Both the position numbers and the translations under genes were made by a program. Below the pieces are notes generated by a model. The model did no database searches. It worked only from the letters and a program-made list of their open reading frames with translations, and was not told the DNA's origin. Below are positions 8,348-17,496 of a DNA stretch of 64,000 nucleotides, one piece after another. The DNA lies in NCBI RefSeq assembly GCF_002531725.1, contig NZ_NWSQ01000032.1:18821-82820 (forward strand), written 5' to 3'. How positions within the stretch are numbered: position 1 is the stretch's first letter; each line of letters starts with the position of its first letter. The stretch is from Rhizobium sp. L43. GTDB lineage: Bacteria; Pseudomonadota; Alphaproteobacteria; Rhizobiales; Rhizobiaceae.

Positions 8348-9055
8348 CTACTTGGAACTGTCTGGCTGGCCGTAGGTCGCCGACTGGCCGTGCTTGCGTT
8401 GATAGTGGAGGTCCAGCAAAGCGTCGGAAATTTCTGGATCGTCCTGGTTCAGTTGCCGGGCGTGGAAGGCAATCTTGGCGACAGCCTCGAGCATCTCCGC
8501 GTTATGAACGGCGTCGGCTGCGTCCTTGCCCCAGCAGAAGGGACCGTGATCGTTAACCAGGGCTGCGGGGACGGAGAGCGGCGCATTATTTCCGAGTGCC
8601 TCGACGATGACCTTGCCCGTGTTGCGGACGTAACCGTCTATGATTTCGTCGTCGCGCAGCTTGCGAGTAACGGGGATCGTTCCGTTGAAATAGTCGGCAT
8701 GGGTCGTTCCCATGGCAGGGATACCCCGGCCGGATTGGGCCCACACCGTCGCGAAGAACGAGTGCGTGTGGACCACGGCACCGATAGACTTGAAGCTTTT
8801 GTAGAGTTCCAGGTGCGTATCGAGATCAGACGATGGTCGCAGCGTGCCCTCTAGGATATTGCCATCGAGGTCGGTTACAACGATATCTGCGACCTGCATT
8901 GCCTTATAGGAAACGCCACTCGGTTTGATGGCGACAACACGCTTCTCGCGGTCGATAGCGCTGACGTTACCGAACGTCGAGATGACAAGGCCGCTATCGT
9001 AGAGCGCGGCATTTGCATCAAGAACGGACTTGCGGAGCTCGGAATATTTAATCAT
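8348..9055 (-). CDS. araD: L-ribulose-5-phosphate 4-epimerase
   Basis: A 235-residue class II aldolase/epimerase-family protein of the expected AraD length. Residues seen: NVSAIDREKRVVAIKPSGVSY (phosphate binding), the metal-binding pair in VVHTHSFFATVWAQSGRGIP, the late VNDHGPFCWGKDAADAVHNA carrying the third zinc histidine, and the ALLDLHYQRKHG tail typical of AraD. It converts L-ribulose-5-phosphate to D-xylulose-5-phosphate. It lies between the permease gene (7-nt gap) and araB in one operon. Confidence 0.9.
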   Translation of the reverse strand: MIKYSELRKSVLDANAALYDSGLVISTFGNVSAIDREKRVVAIKPSGVSYKAMQVADIVVTDLDGNILEGTLRPSSDLDTHLELYKSFKSIGAVVHTHSFFATVWAQSGRGIPAMGTTHADYFNGTIPVTRKLRDDEIIDGYVRNTGKVIVEALGNNAPLSVPAALVNDHGPFCWGKDAADAVHNAEMLEAVAKIAFHARQLNQDDPEISDALLDLHYQRKHGQSATYGQPDSSK

Positions 9056-9062
9056 CGTCTCC

Positions 9063-10037
9063 TCAGGCCTTTTGGCGGCGACTGAAACGATCGGCTGCCA
9101 CGGCGATCAGGATGATCGTGCCGATGACGACCTGGTGCCAGAAGGTGTTCACGTTGAGCAGGTTGAGCGCGTTGCGGACGACCGCCATCAAAACGGCACC
9201 TACGGCGGTTCCAAAAAGAGTGGCGCGCCCGCCGGACAAACCCGTTCCGCCGATAACCACGGCAGCTATGACATCCAGCTCGTACCCCTGGCCGGCTTCA
9301 GGCATGGCGGCTTCAAGGCGCGAGGTGAGCAGAACGCCCGCGAAGGCCGACAGGACCCCGACCAGCACGTAAACGGCGATCTTGACCTTGTCCGTGGGGA
9401 TGCCGACCAGCCGGGCAGCGTCCGGATTGCTGCCGATCGAGAGAACGAAACGGCCGAAACGCGTGTAATAGAGAAGGTAGAAGGCGATCGCGAAGACGAT
9501 GGCGGTCAGAATGACCGGAACAGGAACACCGCCGGCATAGCTCTGGCCGATCATTCGGAAGGCGGGGTCGGAGGCTCCGACGATCGGAATACCCTGAGTG
9601 TAGACCATCACGATACCGCGGCTGATGACCATGATGGCCATTGTGGCGATAAAGTCCGTGATCCCGACCTTGGTGATCAGGATGCCGTTCACCAGTCCGA
9701 TCACCGCACCGACCGCAATCCCCCCTGCGCATGCCAGAGGAACGGGATAGCCAAGCACAATCAGGTTTGCGGTCACAAGACCGCTCAGCGCAAGTGTCGA
9801 ACCGACGGAGAGGTCGATGCCCCGCATCCCGATCACAAAGGTCGCTCCAAACGCGGTCACGGCAATGGGGACCGCCTGACGAAGAACGTCAGTCAAGTTG
9901 CCGAAGGTGAAAAACCGCGGAGCGGCAAAGCCGAGCGCCACCAGAAGAACGACGAAGGCCAGATAAACGCCGGCATTGCCGCCGCTGCGTGCGAGCGTAA
10001 GGGGCGAGCGCGGGCGTGTAGCTGCAATATCAGCCAT
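9063..10037 (-). CDS. Sugar ABC transporter permease (RbsC-like)
   Basis: A 324-residue integral membrane protein with about nine or ten hydrophobic segments. It has the RbsC/AraH family signatures GIDLSVGSTLALSGLVTANL, FGRFVLSIGSNPDAARLVGI and the C-terminal VIAAVVIGGTGLSGGRATLF. It forms the inner-membrane channel with the ATPase encoded upstream; the genes overlap by 8 nt. A GGGAGG ribosome site precedes the ATG. The context of AraB and AraD suggests a pentose, pentulose or pentose-containing substrate. Confidence 0.9.
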   Translation of the reverse strand: MADIAATRPRSPLTLARSGGNAGVYLAFVVLLVALGFAAPRFFTFGNLTDVLRQAVPIAVTAFGATFVIGMRGIDLSVGSTLALSGLVTANLIVLGYPVPLACAGGIAVGAVIGLVNGILITKVGITDFIATMAIMVISRGIVMVYTQGIPIVGASDPAFRMIGQSYAGGVPVPVILTAIVFAIAFYLLYYTRFGRFVLSIGSNPDAARLVGIPTDKVKIAVYVLVGVLSAFAGVLLTSRLEAAMPEAGQGYELDVIAAVVIGGTGLSGGRATLFGTAVGAVLMAVVRNALNLLNVNTFWHQVVIGTIILIAVAADRFSRRQKA

Positions 10038-11565
10038 GGATACCTCCCTGAAGATGATGGCCTTGCGGCGGCCTCACCGAATGAAGAGCGAGTGTTTCTT
10101 CCTTGGAGGTCGCCGCATCGACGACCGCCGAGATCCGTCCTTCGAACATGACCGCGACCCGGTGACACAGTCCAAGAAGTTCCGCGTTGTCGGCGGACAC
10201 CACGATGACAGCACAGCCGTCCTTCGCAGCAGCCTGGATGAGGGTGTAGACCTCGGCCTTGGCACGCACGTCGACGCCACGCGTTGGCTCCTCAAGCATG
10301 AGCACCTTTGGCTGGGTGAGCAGCCAGCGAGCAAGCATGACTTTTTGCTGGTTACCGCCGCTCAGCGATGTGATGTCGGCACCGGGGCCGTCGCATTTCA
10401 CGCCGAGCTTGGCGATGTAGCCGGAGGCAATCTCGCGCTCCTTTTTCGGCATCAACGTGATTTTGCCGAGCGTTCGAAGGTTGGCGATAGAGAGGTTCCA
10501 GGCGACATTGTGTTGTGGAAAAATCCCCTCGGTTTTACGTTCGGCGGGCAAGAAGGCGACGTGTTGACGAATAGCGTCCGTCGGGTCCGAAATCGCCGCT
10601 TGCTTTCCGTCGATCAGAATCGAGCCGGTCTCATGCGGGATCTGCCCGAAGATCGCCCGCAGGAGCGCGCTCTTGCCTGATCCTTCGAGACCCGTGACGC
10701 CGAGGATTTCACCCTGGGCTACCGAGAAGGTGATGTCTTCGAAGACACCCCTTTTCGTCAAACCGCGAACGTCCAACGAGGGTTCGGACCTTGCCGGGAC
10801 GCGGGGAGGAAACTGTTTTGCGAGAGAGCCGCCGATCATCGCACTGACGACCTTGTCTACGTCGAGCTCCGATACGGGCAGGTCTGCGACCGCGCTGCCA
10901 TCGCGCAAGACCATCACGCGGCTGACGATGCCGAGGAGTTCCTGGATCCGGTGAGACACATATATGAGAGCTTTACCGGCCTGCTGAAGCTTCTTGATGA
11001 TGGCGAACAGCTGTTTGCGTTCGACCTCCTCGAGCGCTTCGGTCGGCTCGTCCATGATGATGATGTCGGCGTTGCTGCTAATGGCTTTGGCGATCTCGAT
11101 CATCTGCCGATGCGAGAGGCTAAGCTCTCGAACTGGCCTGTCGAGAGGTACGTCGACGCCTAACTCGCCCTTCAGGATACGCGAGGCGGCTGCCCGCATG
11201 GCCGAATGGTCAAGCGGTGATGCACTTGCACGCCCGTGCCGCAGCTCCCTGCCCGCGAATATATTTTCGGCGGCGTCAAAGTCCGGAAACAGGCTCAGCT
11301 CCTGGTAGATGATCGCGATGCCGGCCCTGGACCCGTCTTTGGGATTGTTCAGATCGACCCCCTTACCTCTGACAGCAATGGTGCCTTCGTCGCGTGCATA
11401 TGCACCAGAGAGGATTTTCATGAGCGTCGACTTGCCTGCGCCGTTCTCACCGACCAGGCCGAGAACCTCGCCGGGATTGAGTACGAGCTCGATGCCATCA
11501 AGCGCCTTCGTGTTGCCGAAGCGTTTGGCAATGCCTTTCATCTCGAGCAGCGGAGCGTTTGTCAT
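10030..11565 (-). CDS. Sugar ABC transporter ATP-binding protein (two ABC domains)
   Basis: A 511-residue RbsA/AraG-type ATPase with two nucleotide-binding domains. The first has Walker A GENGAGKSTLMK and Walker B IIIMDEPTEAL. The second has a modified Walker A GLEGSGKSALLR, signature LSGGNQQK and Walker B VLMLEEPTRGVD. The normal family length is about 500. It couples ATP hydrolysis to uptake through the 9063-10037 permease. The 59-nt gap to the upstream binding-protein gene holds a strong hairpin. Confidence 0.9.
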   Translation of the reverse strand: MTNAPLLEMKGIAKRFGNTKALDGIELVLNPGEVLGLVGENGAGKSTLMKILSGAYARDEGTIAVRGKGVDLNNPKDGSRAGIAIIYQELSLFPDFDAAENIFAGRELRHGRASASPLDHSAMRAAASRILKGELGVDVPLDRPVRELSLSHRQMIEIAKAISSNADIIIMDEPTEALEEVERKQLFAIIKKLQQAGKALIYVSHRIQELLGIVSRVMVLRDGSAVADLPVSELDVDKVVSAMIGGSLAKQFPPRVPARSEPSLDVRGLTKRGVFEDITFSVAQGEILGVTGLEGSGKSALLRAIFGQIPHETGSILIDGKQAAISDPTDAIRQHVAFLPAERKTEGIFPQHNVAWNLSIANLRTLGKITLMPKKEREIASGYIAKLGVKCDGPGADITSLSGGNQQKVMLARWLLTQPKVLMLEEPTRGVDVRAKAEVYTLIQAAAKDGCAVIVVSADNAELLGLCHRVAVMFEGRISAVVDAATSKEETLALHSVRPPQGHHLQGGIHG

Positions 11566-11587
11566 TCAGGTCGCCCTTTTTGAGTGG

Positions 11588-11612
11588 GCGGCCCCGCGCG
11601 AGGCGGGGCCGC
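11588..11612. terminator. Strong intercistronic hairpin after the binding-protein gene
   Basis: A perfect 10-bp stem, GCGGCCCCGC (11588-11597) with GCGGGGCCGC (11603-11612), closes on a 5-nt loop. It lies between the binding-protein stop and the ATPase start. There is no T-run, so partial termination or 3'-end protection of the binding-protein mRNA is more likely than full termination. Confidence 0.6.
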
Positions 11613-11624
11613 GTACTGTCACAT

Positions 11625-12695
11625 CTACTTCTGCTGGACGTAGACGTAGTCGTTCTGATCGAAGGTCTTGATGTTCTTCGCATCGTAGGTTTTGGGCGCC
11701 ACGAAGATCTTCTTCGGCAGGGCGGTGCCCTTCATCACGAACTCATCCACCGCTCGAATGATGTTGCGACCTTCTTCCTTGGCCCCGGTGTCGACCGTTG
11801 CTGCAAAGTCGCCGGTGAGGATCGCGTCGTTGGCTTCCTTCATATTTTCGTAGCCGACGATTGCCACCTTGCCGTTCAGCCCCTTAGCCTTGAGGGCCTG
11901 CAGACCGCCAAGGGCCATCTCGTCGTAGAGCGCGACGAGGACTTCGATATCGGGGTTGGCGGTGAACATGTTTTCAGTCACCGACAGGCCTTGGGCACGC
12001 ACCCAGCCAGCCGGCTGCTGAGCGACGATTTTGAAGTTGGGGTGCTTCGAGATGACCTCATTGAAACCCTTCATGCGCTGGCTCGTATGCGGACCGGGCA
12101 GGCCCTCCAGGATCCCGAGCTTGACTTCCTTGTCGCCATAGGTGTCAACCAGCCATTGCGCCTGCGCACGACCACCGTCACTCTGGTCGTAGCCGATATC
12201 GCTGACATAATATGGGTTGTCGGCGACGGGTGAATTGAAGAGGAAGATCGGAATGCCCGCCTCGGTGGCGCGCCGGATGGAGGGCAGCAACGCGCCTTCG
12301 TTGTATAAGGCAACCGCGATCGCATCCACACCGTCGTTGATCCAGGCTTCCATGGTCCTGATCTGGTCGTCCGTGGCAGACTGGCTGCTCGGAGCTTGCA
12401 CGAGAAGCTGGATAGTGCCGTCGCCACCGCGCTTATCGATTTCTTCTTTCACGCCAGCCAGAACACGCTGATAGTAGGTGTCCATCGCCGTCGGCAGGAA
12501 GCCGACCTTGAGCGGGCGGTTATCCTTCTTAGCGGGTTTGACTTCCTGGCCTGTGGGCTTGATGTCCTTGTCCATCAAGATGCCAGGAAACACCTTCGAA
12601 TAATCCAACTGCTGTGCAAGCGCTGGGCTGAAGGAAAGCGAAGCGGTGAGCCCGAGAGCAGCACCGAAGATTAACGTCCGTCTGAAAATTGTCAC
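11625..12695 (-). CDS. Sugar ABC transporter periplasmic substrate-binding protein
   Basis: About 356 residues starting at a GTG at 12695. That start is preceded by GGGAGG at ideal spacing, and it gives a clean signal peptide (TIFRRTLIFGAALGLTASLS, ending ALAQ). An upstream extension to 12848 is open but carries no signal logic. The mature protein is an RbsB-type binding protein (QTRTMEAW-like DQIRTMEAWINDGVDAIAVA, then VSDIGYDQSDGGRAQAQWLV). It serves the ATPase and permease downstream. The substrate is probably linked to AraB and AraD metabolism. Confidence 0.88.
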   Translation of the reverse strand: MTIFRRTLIFGAALGLTASLSFSPALAQQLDYSKVFPGILMDKDIKPTGQEVKPAKKDNRPLKVGFLPTAMDTYYQRVLAGVKEEIDKRGGDGTIQLLVQAPSSQSATDDQIRTMEAWINDGVDAIAVALYNEGALLPSIRRATEAGIPIFLFNSPVADNPYYVSDIGYDQSDGGRAQAQWLVDTYGDKEVKLGILEGLPGPHTSQRMKGFNEVISKHPNFKIVAQQPAGWVRAQGLSVTENMFTANPDIEVLVALYDEMALGGLQALKAKGLNGKVAIVGYENMKEANDAILTGDFAATVDTGAKEEGRNIIRAVDEFVMKGTALPKKIFVAPKTYDAKNIKTFDQNDYVYVQQK

Positions 12696-12787
12696 ATGAT
12701 CCTCCCTGGTGGTGACAAGACAAAGTTTTCCCAACCGCGGAACGGGTCCGCGGCGAAGCTTGGCAATCTGAGATTCAAATCTTCGGC

Positions 12788-13192
12788 TTACAGTCCCGGT
12801 GCGATCGTGAAGACCATCCGGATCGGGTTGGAGCCGTAGTTTAGGCACTGGTAGCTGATGCCGCCGGGCAGGAAGAAAGACTCGCCGTCACGGATGTGAA
12901 AGGTTTCGTCGGTATCCGCCAAATAGAAGGTTGCGGGGCCTTGCAGAACGTAGAAGACTGCGTCCCCTCCATGGCTGTCGGGTTCGCTCGCGCGCGGTCC
13001 AACGCCACCCACAGGGATAGTCAGCTCTCCGACGTGCATGTAATCGTTGCTGACGCAGAACTGGACGAGAACGGGATGATCGCGGCCGGAGACGATGTTC
13101 AGACGATCGCTTTTTGCGACCTTCACCAGGTCGCCCCTCTTGCGCGCCTGAGCGCCGTCTACTGGATAGGCTCCGAGTTTCTCAAGGCTCAT
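12788..13192 (-). CDS. Single-domain cupin protein
   Basis: About 134 residues with one cupin barrel. The first motif region has ASEPDSHGGDAVFYVLQG with E and H metal-ligand candidates, and the second reads FFLPGGISYQCLNYG. The ATG at 13192 is chosen; it overlaps the TGA of the upstream cupin (TGATG), so the two are translationally coupled. Small cupins in sugar operons are often isomerases, epimerases or sensors. As there is no AraA here, a pentose-isomerase role is possible, but nothing in the sequence proves it. Confidence 0.75.
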   Translation of the reverse strand: MSLEKLGAYPVDGAQARKRGDLVKVAKSDRLNIVSGRDHPVLVQFCVSNDYMHVGELTIPVGGVGPRASEPDSHGGDAVFYVLQGPATFYLADTDETFHIRDGESFFLPGGISYQCLNYGSNPIRMVFTIAPGL

Positions 13193-13659
13193 CACGCTCT
13201 CCCTTCGTGCTTATAGAGGCGCGTCGGCCCGTCATAGCCGGTCGGAGGGCCATTCTCGTCCCAGATACGCGGTGCGATGCAAAACAGGATAACTGCAGCC
13301 TTGTCGCTGAAGTTATAGCCGCGATGCGGAGCGCCCTTGGGGATAAGCACCGCGTCACCGGGTCCGAGTTCCTCTGTCTGCCCGGTTTCGGGGTTTAGGA
13401 GATGCACAACACCTTCGAGGACATAGTACACCTCGTCACCCGCGTGAATGTCGGCCGGGTCGAAGTTGCTTCCCGGCGCGAGCTGATAGATGCCAGTGGT
13501 CTGCTGGTCCGTGCTGGCGAGCAGGTAGTTGAGGTCGCTCGAGTACGGCTTCGTCCCCGTATAGATGAACATCTTGTAGCTATCGCGCGTCAGATGGACC
13601 GGCTTCTTTTCGCTGGGCGGATGTGGGAAATTGCCGAAGTAGCTTGGCAGTTTTGGCAT
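13192..13659 (-). CDS. Cupin domain protein, second of a pair
   Basis: A 155-residue single cupin barrel. Motif 1 is FDPADIHAGDEVYYVLEGVV, followed by GPGDAVLIPKGAPHRGYNFS carrying the second-motif histidine. It is coupled to the next cupin gene (overlap at 13192) and lies 9 nt after the PepD gene. The two cupins differ in sequence but share the layout, including C-terminal IAP residues, so they may be subunits of one hetero-oligomer or act in sequence. The function is unknown. Confidence 0.75.
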   Translation of the reverse strand: MPKLPSYFGNFPHPPSEKKPVHLTRDSYKMFIYTGTKPYSSDLNYLLASTDQQTTGIYQLAPGSNFDPADIHAGDEVYYVLEGVVHLLNPETGQTEELGPGDAVLIPKGAPHRGYNFSDKAAVILFCIAPRIWDENGPPTGYDGPTRLYKHEGRA

Positions 13660-13668
13660 TTTAGTACC

Positions 13669-15171
13669 TTAGGTCCGGAGTTCGCGGAGCAGCGACTTGA
13701 GAAGCCGCCAGGTCGGATCGACTGTCGTGTGGTTGAGGCGCTCGCGCGTGGTGTGGACGTCGAACGCTTCCGGTCCGATCGACAGCATGTCAATGTCAGG
13801 AACCTTCTTTCGAAAAAGGCCGAGCTCGAGACTGGAGTGAGAGACTTCCACATGTGGCTGCTCGCCGAACTCGCGCTCGTAAGCGGCTTTGGCGGCGTTG
13901 AGCATTCGCGAATGAGGATTGTATGGCCATTCCGGGCAATCCGCGAATGTCTCCACGCTCGCGCCGTTGCCGATGAGTTCTGACAGCTGCCGGATTTTGT
14001 CGACGATGTTGTAGCGACGGGAGCTGACGGCGCTTGGGACCGTATTGACGATTTCGATGGCCTCTTTATCGCTTGAAAGCAACGCCACGGTGTTGGAGCT
14101 CTCGACGAGGCCCTCGACTTGAAGGCTCTTGCTCTGGACGCCGTTGGGAAGCAGGTTCAGGGCATCGACCAGCGCCCGGGCGGACTGAGCCGAGAAGACT
14201 TCAGTAATCTGCCTCCCTGACTCGCTGACTGTGACCTTGAGGTTGGGATCGCTTGCTTTGTACTCAAGCGCAATCGAAGCCGCTTCCGCTTCAATTCTCT
14301 GTCTGAGATCGACAATCCGCGAGGCATCGATCGAAATGATCGCCTCCGCCTCACCCGGGATAACGTAACGGTTCACGCCACCCTTGACTTCGGCTACGCT
14401 GGCCCCAGCATCCCGGATGGCAATCCGGAGCAGCCGTCCGAGCTGGACGATCGCGTTAGCGCGTTCAAGATGGATGTCGAATTCGGAATGACCGCTGCTC
14501 AGGCCGGAGATCCGCAGCGAAAGGGCGGCCTGCCCCGAAACGCGCGGTTCCCACTGAACCGGAATCTTGAAGCGCACTGAAATATCGCCAGCGCAGCCTG
14601 CGAAAAGCGACTTGGGATCGTGCCAGTTCATGTCGAGAAGGCGCTTACCGCTAAGCTTTGTGCCGTCGAAGTGTTGTGCGCCGCCCTTGCCGACTTCTTC
14701 TTGAACCGTCAGGATGACTTCAAGCGGCGGATGCGAGATATCGTCGGATGCCAGCAACGACATTGCGAAAGCCACACCAACGGTGTTGTCCGCCCCAAGG
14801 GTTGTCCCCGTCCCATGGATGAAATCGCCGATAACCTGAAGTTTGATGCCTTCGTTCTCAAAGTCGTGGTCAACACCCTCGTCGCTCTCGCAGACGATGT
14901 CGGTATGCCCATGAAGAATGACGGTCGGCGAGTTTTCGTAGCCGGGTGTGCCCGGCTTCTTGATGAGGAGATTGTAGATCTCGTCCTGGTAAACCTCGAA
15001 GCCGCGTGCCCGGGCAAAATCGGCGATGTGATCGCTGACCTGCTTTTCGTTGTAAGAACCGCGCGGGATCGCACTCAGCTCTTCGAAAAAGCCAAAGAAG
15101 ATCGCCGGTTCGAGACCAGCAAGAATAGAATTGTCGCGTTTATCTACAGTTTTTCCAGCGGGGAAACTCAT
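13669..15171 (-). CDS. pepD: Aminoacyl-histidine dipeptidase (Xaa-His dipeptidase, M20 family)
   Basis: A 500-residue M20 metallopeptidase of PepD length. The metal-site motif ILHGHTDIVCE, the bridging aspartate in GTTLGADNTVGVAFAM and the catalytic glutamates in ILTVQEEVGKGGAQ match PepD (beta-Ala-His dipeptidase). PepD cleaves dipeptides with C-terminal histidine in the cytoplasm. It is the first gene of the minus-strand operon with two cupins, a sugar transporter, AraD and AraB. That is an unexpected mix and hints that the imported compound may be a sugar joined to an amino acid or peptide. Confidence 0.85.
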   Translation of the reverse strand: MSFPAGKTVDKRDNSILAGLEPAIFFGFFEELSAIPRGSYNEKQVSDHIADFARARGFEVYQDEIYNLLIKKPGTPGYENSPTVILHGHTDIVCESDEGVDHDFENEGIKLQVIGDFIHGTGTTLGADNTVGVAFAMSLLASDDISHPPLEVILTVQEEVGKGGAQHFDGTKLSGKRLLDMNWHDPKSLFAGCAGDISVRFKIPVQWEPRVSGQAALSLRISGLSSGHSEFDIHLERANAIVQLGRLLRIAIRDAGASVAEVKGGVNRYVIPGEAEAIISIDASRIVDLRQRIEAEAASIALEYKASDPNLKVTVSESGRQITEVFSAQSARALVDALNLLPNGVQSKSLQVEGLVESSNTVALLSSDKEAIEIVNTVPSAVSSRRYNIVDKIRQLSELIGNGASVETFADCPEWPYNPHSRMLNAAKAAYEREFGEQPHVEVSHSSLELGLFRKKVPDIDMLSIGPEAFDVHTTRERLNHTTVDPTWRLLKSLLRELRT

Positions 15172-15486
15172 TCGGCCCTCCTCCTAATACGGCATCTGCG
15201 CAATACTTCTTCCCTCGCCGAACATAGTCCGGCGACCTCGTAAACCGTATTGCATCTCATCTTACGCGCTAAGGCGATCCAGGTTCAGATGCCCTCCACG
15301 CATCGAACCATCTCTGCTTTCAGCTCCTATTTCAAACGCAATATTTCATAAAATAGATGAGCTTTTTTCATCTGAATTCGTTATAGTATAAGCTAACGCA
15401 TCCATTGAAGCGCAGGCCGAAACCTCTACGAGTTTCGGATACCATGTAGGCATCTGCGTAATTTGGAGCTGGCTCGCGAGGTCGCT
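15172..15486. promoter_or_regulatory. Upstream region of the pepD operon with an inverted repeat at 15355-15373
   Basis: No gene is present. It is an AT-rich stretch, with AGATGA (15355-15360) and TCATCT (15368-15373) as a 6-bp inverted repeat separated by 7 nt. Read on the minus strand, TATACT and TATAAC hexamers lie just upstream of it. A promoter with an operator for one of the flanking LysR proteins or another regulator is plausible, not shown. Confidence 0.35.
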
Positions 15487-16392
15487 TCAATCGTCCGGAA
15501 GCGGCGCCTTAAGGTGGTCGAGAAACGTCCGGAGCGCGGACGGCACCTGTCGGTGCGAAACGTAGTATGCATGAAAACCCGGCCCAGTAGACGACCAGTC
15601 CGGCAGCACCACTTCGAGCAGACCAGCCGCCAGTTTGTCCTCGACGCGTGCGCGCAGGCAGTAAAAGAGACCGCCCCCCTCCTGCGCCATGCGGATGGAC
15701 AGTTCTGAATCCCCGAGCGTGAGCAGTCCAGGGACGTCTAGGGTAACCATGCGGTCTCCGTCGCCAAGTTCCCATTTGCAGACGTGGTCTGTACCGGTTC
15801 GGATCCGGATGCACTCGTGCGTCAAGAGATCTTCCGGCCGCTCCGGCCGCCCTCGTTCGTTGAGATAGGTTGGAGAGCCGACGACGATCCATTCAAGTTC
15901 GGCAGTCAGACGCGACGCGATCATCCCCTCGGGAACTGTTCCTCCATAGCGGATGCCCGCGTCGAAACCCTCGGCGACCATATCGATAAAGCGATCCTCG
16001 ACGCTGACTTCGATCTCGACATCTGGGTAGTTGCTGCGAAAACTGTGCAGTCGAGGAGCGATCAACAGCTCGGCGGCGTCACGCAGCGTGGTCACTCTCA
16101 CCCTGCCCGTAGGACCGCTCCTGAAACTGTCCAGGAGATCCATCGCAGCCTGGATGCCGAGGAAACGGGGCTCTAGTTCGGCAAGCAGTACTTCGCCGGC
16201 GGCGGTGAGACTGATGCTCCTGCTTGTCCGATGAAACAGACGGACGCCGAGACGGGCCTCCAAACCCCTGATCGAGTGGCTGAGAGCGGAGCCGGAAACG
16301 CCGCGAAGCGCGGCCGCCTTTCGGAACCCCCCCGCCCTCGCGATCGCGACGAAAGTTTCAAGGTCGGCCAGATCGGCCCGCGTGGATACCAT
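15487..16392 (-). CDS. LysR family regulator
   Basis: A 301-residue LysR protein. The helix-turn-helix is at residues 6-65 (ADLADLETFVAIARAGGF, then GVSGSALSHSIRGLEARLGV) and the effector domain runs from about 90. It resembles the CrgA/DmlR-like group that often controls neighbouring oxidoreductases. It stands with three SDR genes downstream of its 5' side (16742-19579), so it may regulate those. No operator could be assigned. Confidence 0.87.
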   Translation of the reverse strand: MVSTRADLADLETFVAIARAGGFRKAAALRGVSGSALSHSIRGLEARLGVRLFHRTSRSISLTAAGEVLLAELEPRFLGIQAAMDLLDSFRSGPTGRVRVTTLRDAAELLIAPRLHSFRSNYPDVEIEVSVEDRFIDMVAEGFDAGIRYGGTVPEGMIASRLTAELEWIVVGSPTYLNERGRPERPEDLLTHECIRIRTGTDHVCKWELGDGDRMVTLDVPGLLTLGDSELSIRMAQEGGGLFYCLRARVEDKLAAGLLEVVLPDWSSTGPGFHAYYVSHRQVPSALRTFLDHLKAPLPDD

Positions 16393-16741
16393 GAGTTATG
16401 GATACTCCCACTTCGACTGAATAAGATCGCCCTGGCCGACGCCGACCTTGCTTCAGACGGCTGGTATCTTCAATCCTTATTCATCTAACCTGGCTTTGGT
16501 ATGTGATGACCACGGAAGCAGTCAAAAATTTGACATTAGTTGATCCATGTCGGATCCGGGGAGCTACGACGGGAGATGGGCCGGGTCGCTGAATAATAGC
16601 ACCTCCGGGATTAATCGTCATGCAATGAAGATCATCTTGTCCACAGCCACGAGAGACGGCACCGGTTGGAACGGATACCACCTCCGCGCGGGCGGCCTGA
16701 CGGTCCCGGAGGTTCAAGTTCTGAGCTTTCGAAAACGCCGG
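16393..16741. other. Intergenic region without a recognisable gene
   Basis: This 349-nt stretch separates the LysR start from the SDR stop. The open frames in it have arginine- and proline-rich translations without domain character. It should hold the LysR promoter; I see no clear hexamers, palindrome or terminator. Confidence 0.4.
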
Positions 16742-17485
16742 CTACCAGTCCTGCCGGGTTGGATGGACGACAATGTCGTTGATCGTGATCTCCGGGGGCT
16801 GATCTAGGGCATAGACCACGGCTTCAGCCACCGACGACGGCGGAATACCTTGCTTGTTGAGCTCTCCGGCGATCTTTCTGCCCGTCTCGTCATGAACCTT
16901 GTCGGCCCAGCCGGTATCGATCACGCCAGGGCTGATCATAGACACCTGGATCCCACTTCCCACGCCCACCTCCTTTCTGAGGCTTTCGGTGATACCGCGT
17001 ATAAAGAACTTCGTGGCTCCATAAACGCCTGCCGCCTCGCCGACATGAACGCCGGCGATAGAGCTCATATTCAGGATGCGGCCGGACCGGCGCTCCAACA
17101 TCGACGGCAGCACGGCGGCAATCGCATGTAGATAGCCACGCAGGTTGGTATCGATCATCTTGTTCCAATCGCCGACCGCGGCATCCTTCCAATAGGAAAA
17201 GAGCATGAGGCCCGCATTGTTGACCAATATATCGACCGGGCCGTACGTCGTCGTGGCGAACGGGACGAGGGCCTTGGTACTCTCAAAATCCGTGGCATCG
17301 GCAACCTTGTAGCTGGCAATACCTCCGGAACCGGCGATGTCTTCGACAATCTGACTGAGGCGTTCCTCATTGCGGCCGGCAAGGACGACGCGCGCACCTT
17401 TTTCCGCCAATCCTTTGGCGGTCGCTGCTCCAATGCCCGAGGAAGCTCCCGTGACGATTGCGACCTTGTCTTTCAGATGTGCCAT
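16742..17485 (-). CDS. Short-chain dehydrogenase/reductase
   Basis: A 247-residue classical SDR. The cofactor motif is TGASSGIGAATAKGLAEKGA, with NNAG in ILVNNAGLMLF and the catalytic serine, tyrosine and lysine in MSSIAGV and YGATKFFI. The ATG at 17485 is preferred over a GTG at 17500 because AAGGAG lies 6 nt before it. It resembles the YdfG/serine-dehydrogenase-like branch that oxidises small hydroxy compounds with NADP. It follows the next SDR by 11 nt, so the two are co-transcribed. Confidence 0.85.
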   Translation of the reverse strand: MAHLKDKVAIVTGASSGIGAATAKGLAEKGARVVLAGRNEERLSQIVEDIAGSGGIASYKVADATDFESTKALVPFATTTYGPVDILVNNAGLMLFSYWKDAAVGDWNKMIDTNLRGYLHAIAAVLPSMLERRSGRILNMSSIAGVHVGEAAGVYGATKFFIRGITESLRKEVGVGSGIQVSMISPGVIDTGWADKVHDETGRKIAGELNKQGIPPSSVAEAVVYALDQPPEITINDIVVHPTRQDW

Positions 17486-17496
17486 GATGTGCTCCT

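Noticed and set aside
7570..8556. 328-codon open frame on the plus strand
   Set aside because: Antisense of araB and the end of araD; no motif. The minus-strand enzymes carry full catalytic signatures.
9030..10151. 373-codon open frame on the plus strand
   Set aside because: Antisense of the permease gene, very rich in Asp, Gly, His and Arg; not a plausible protein.
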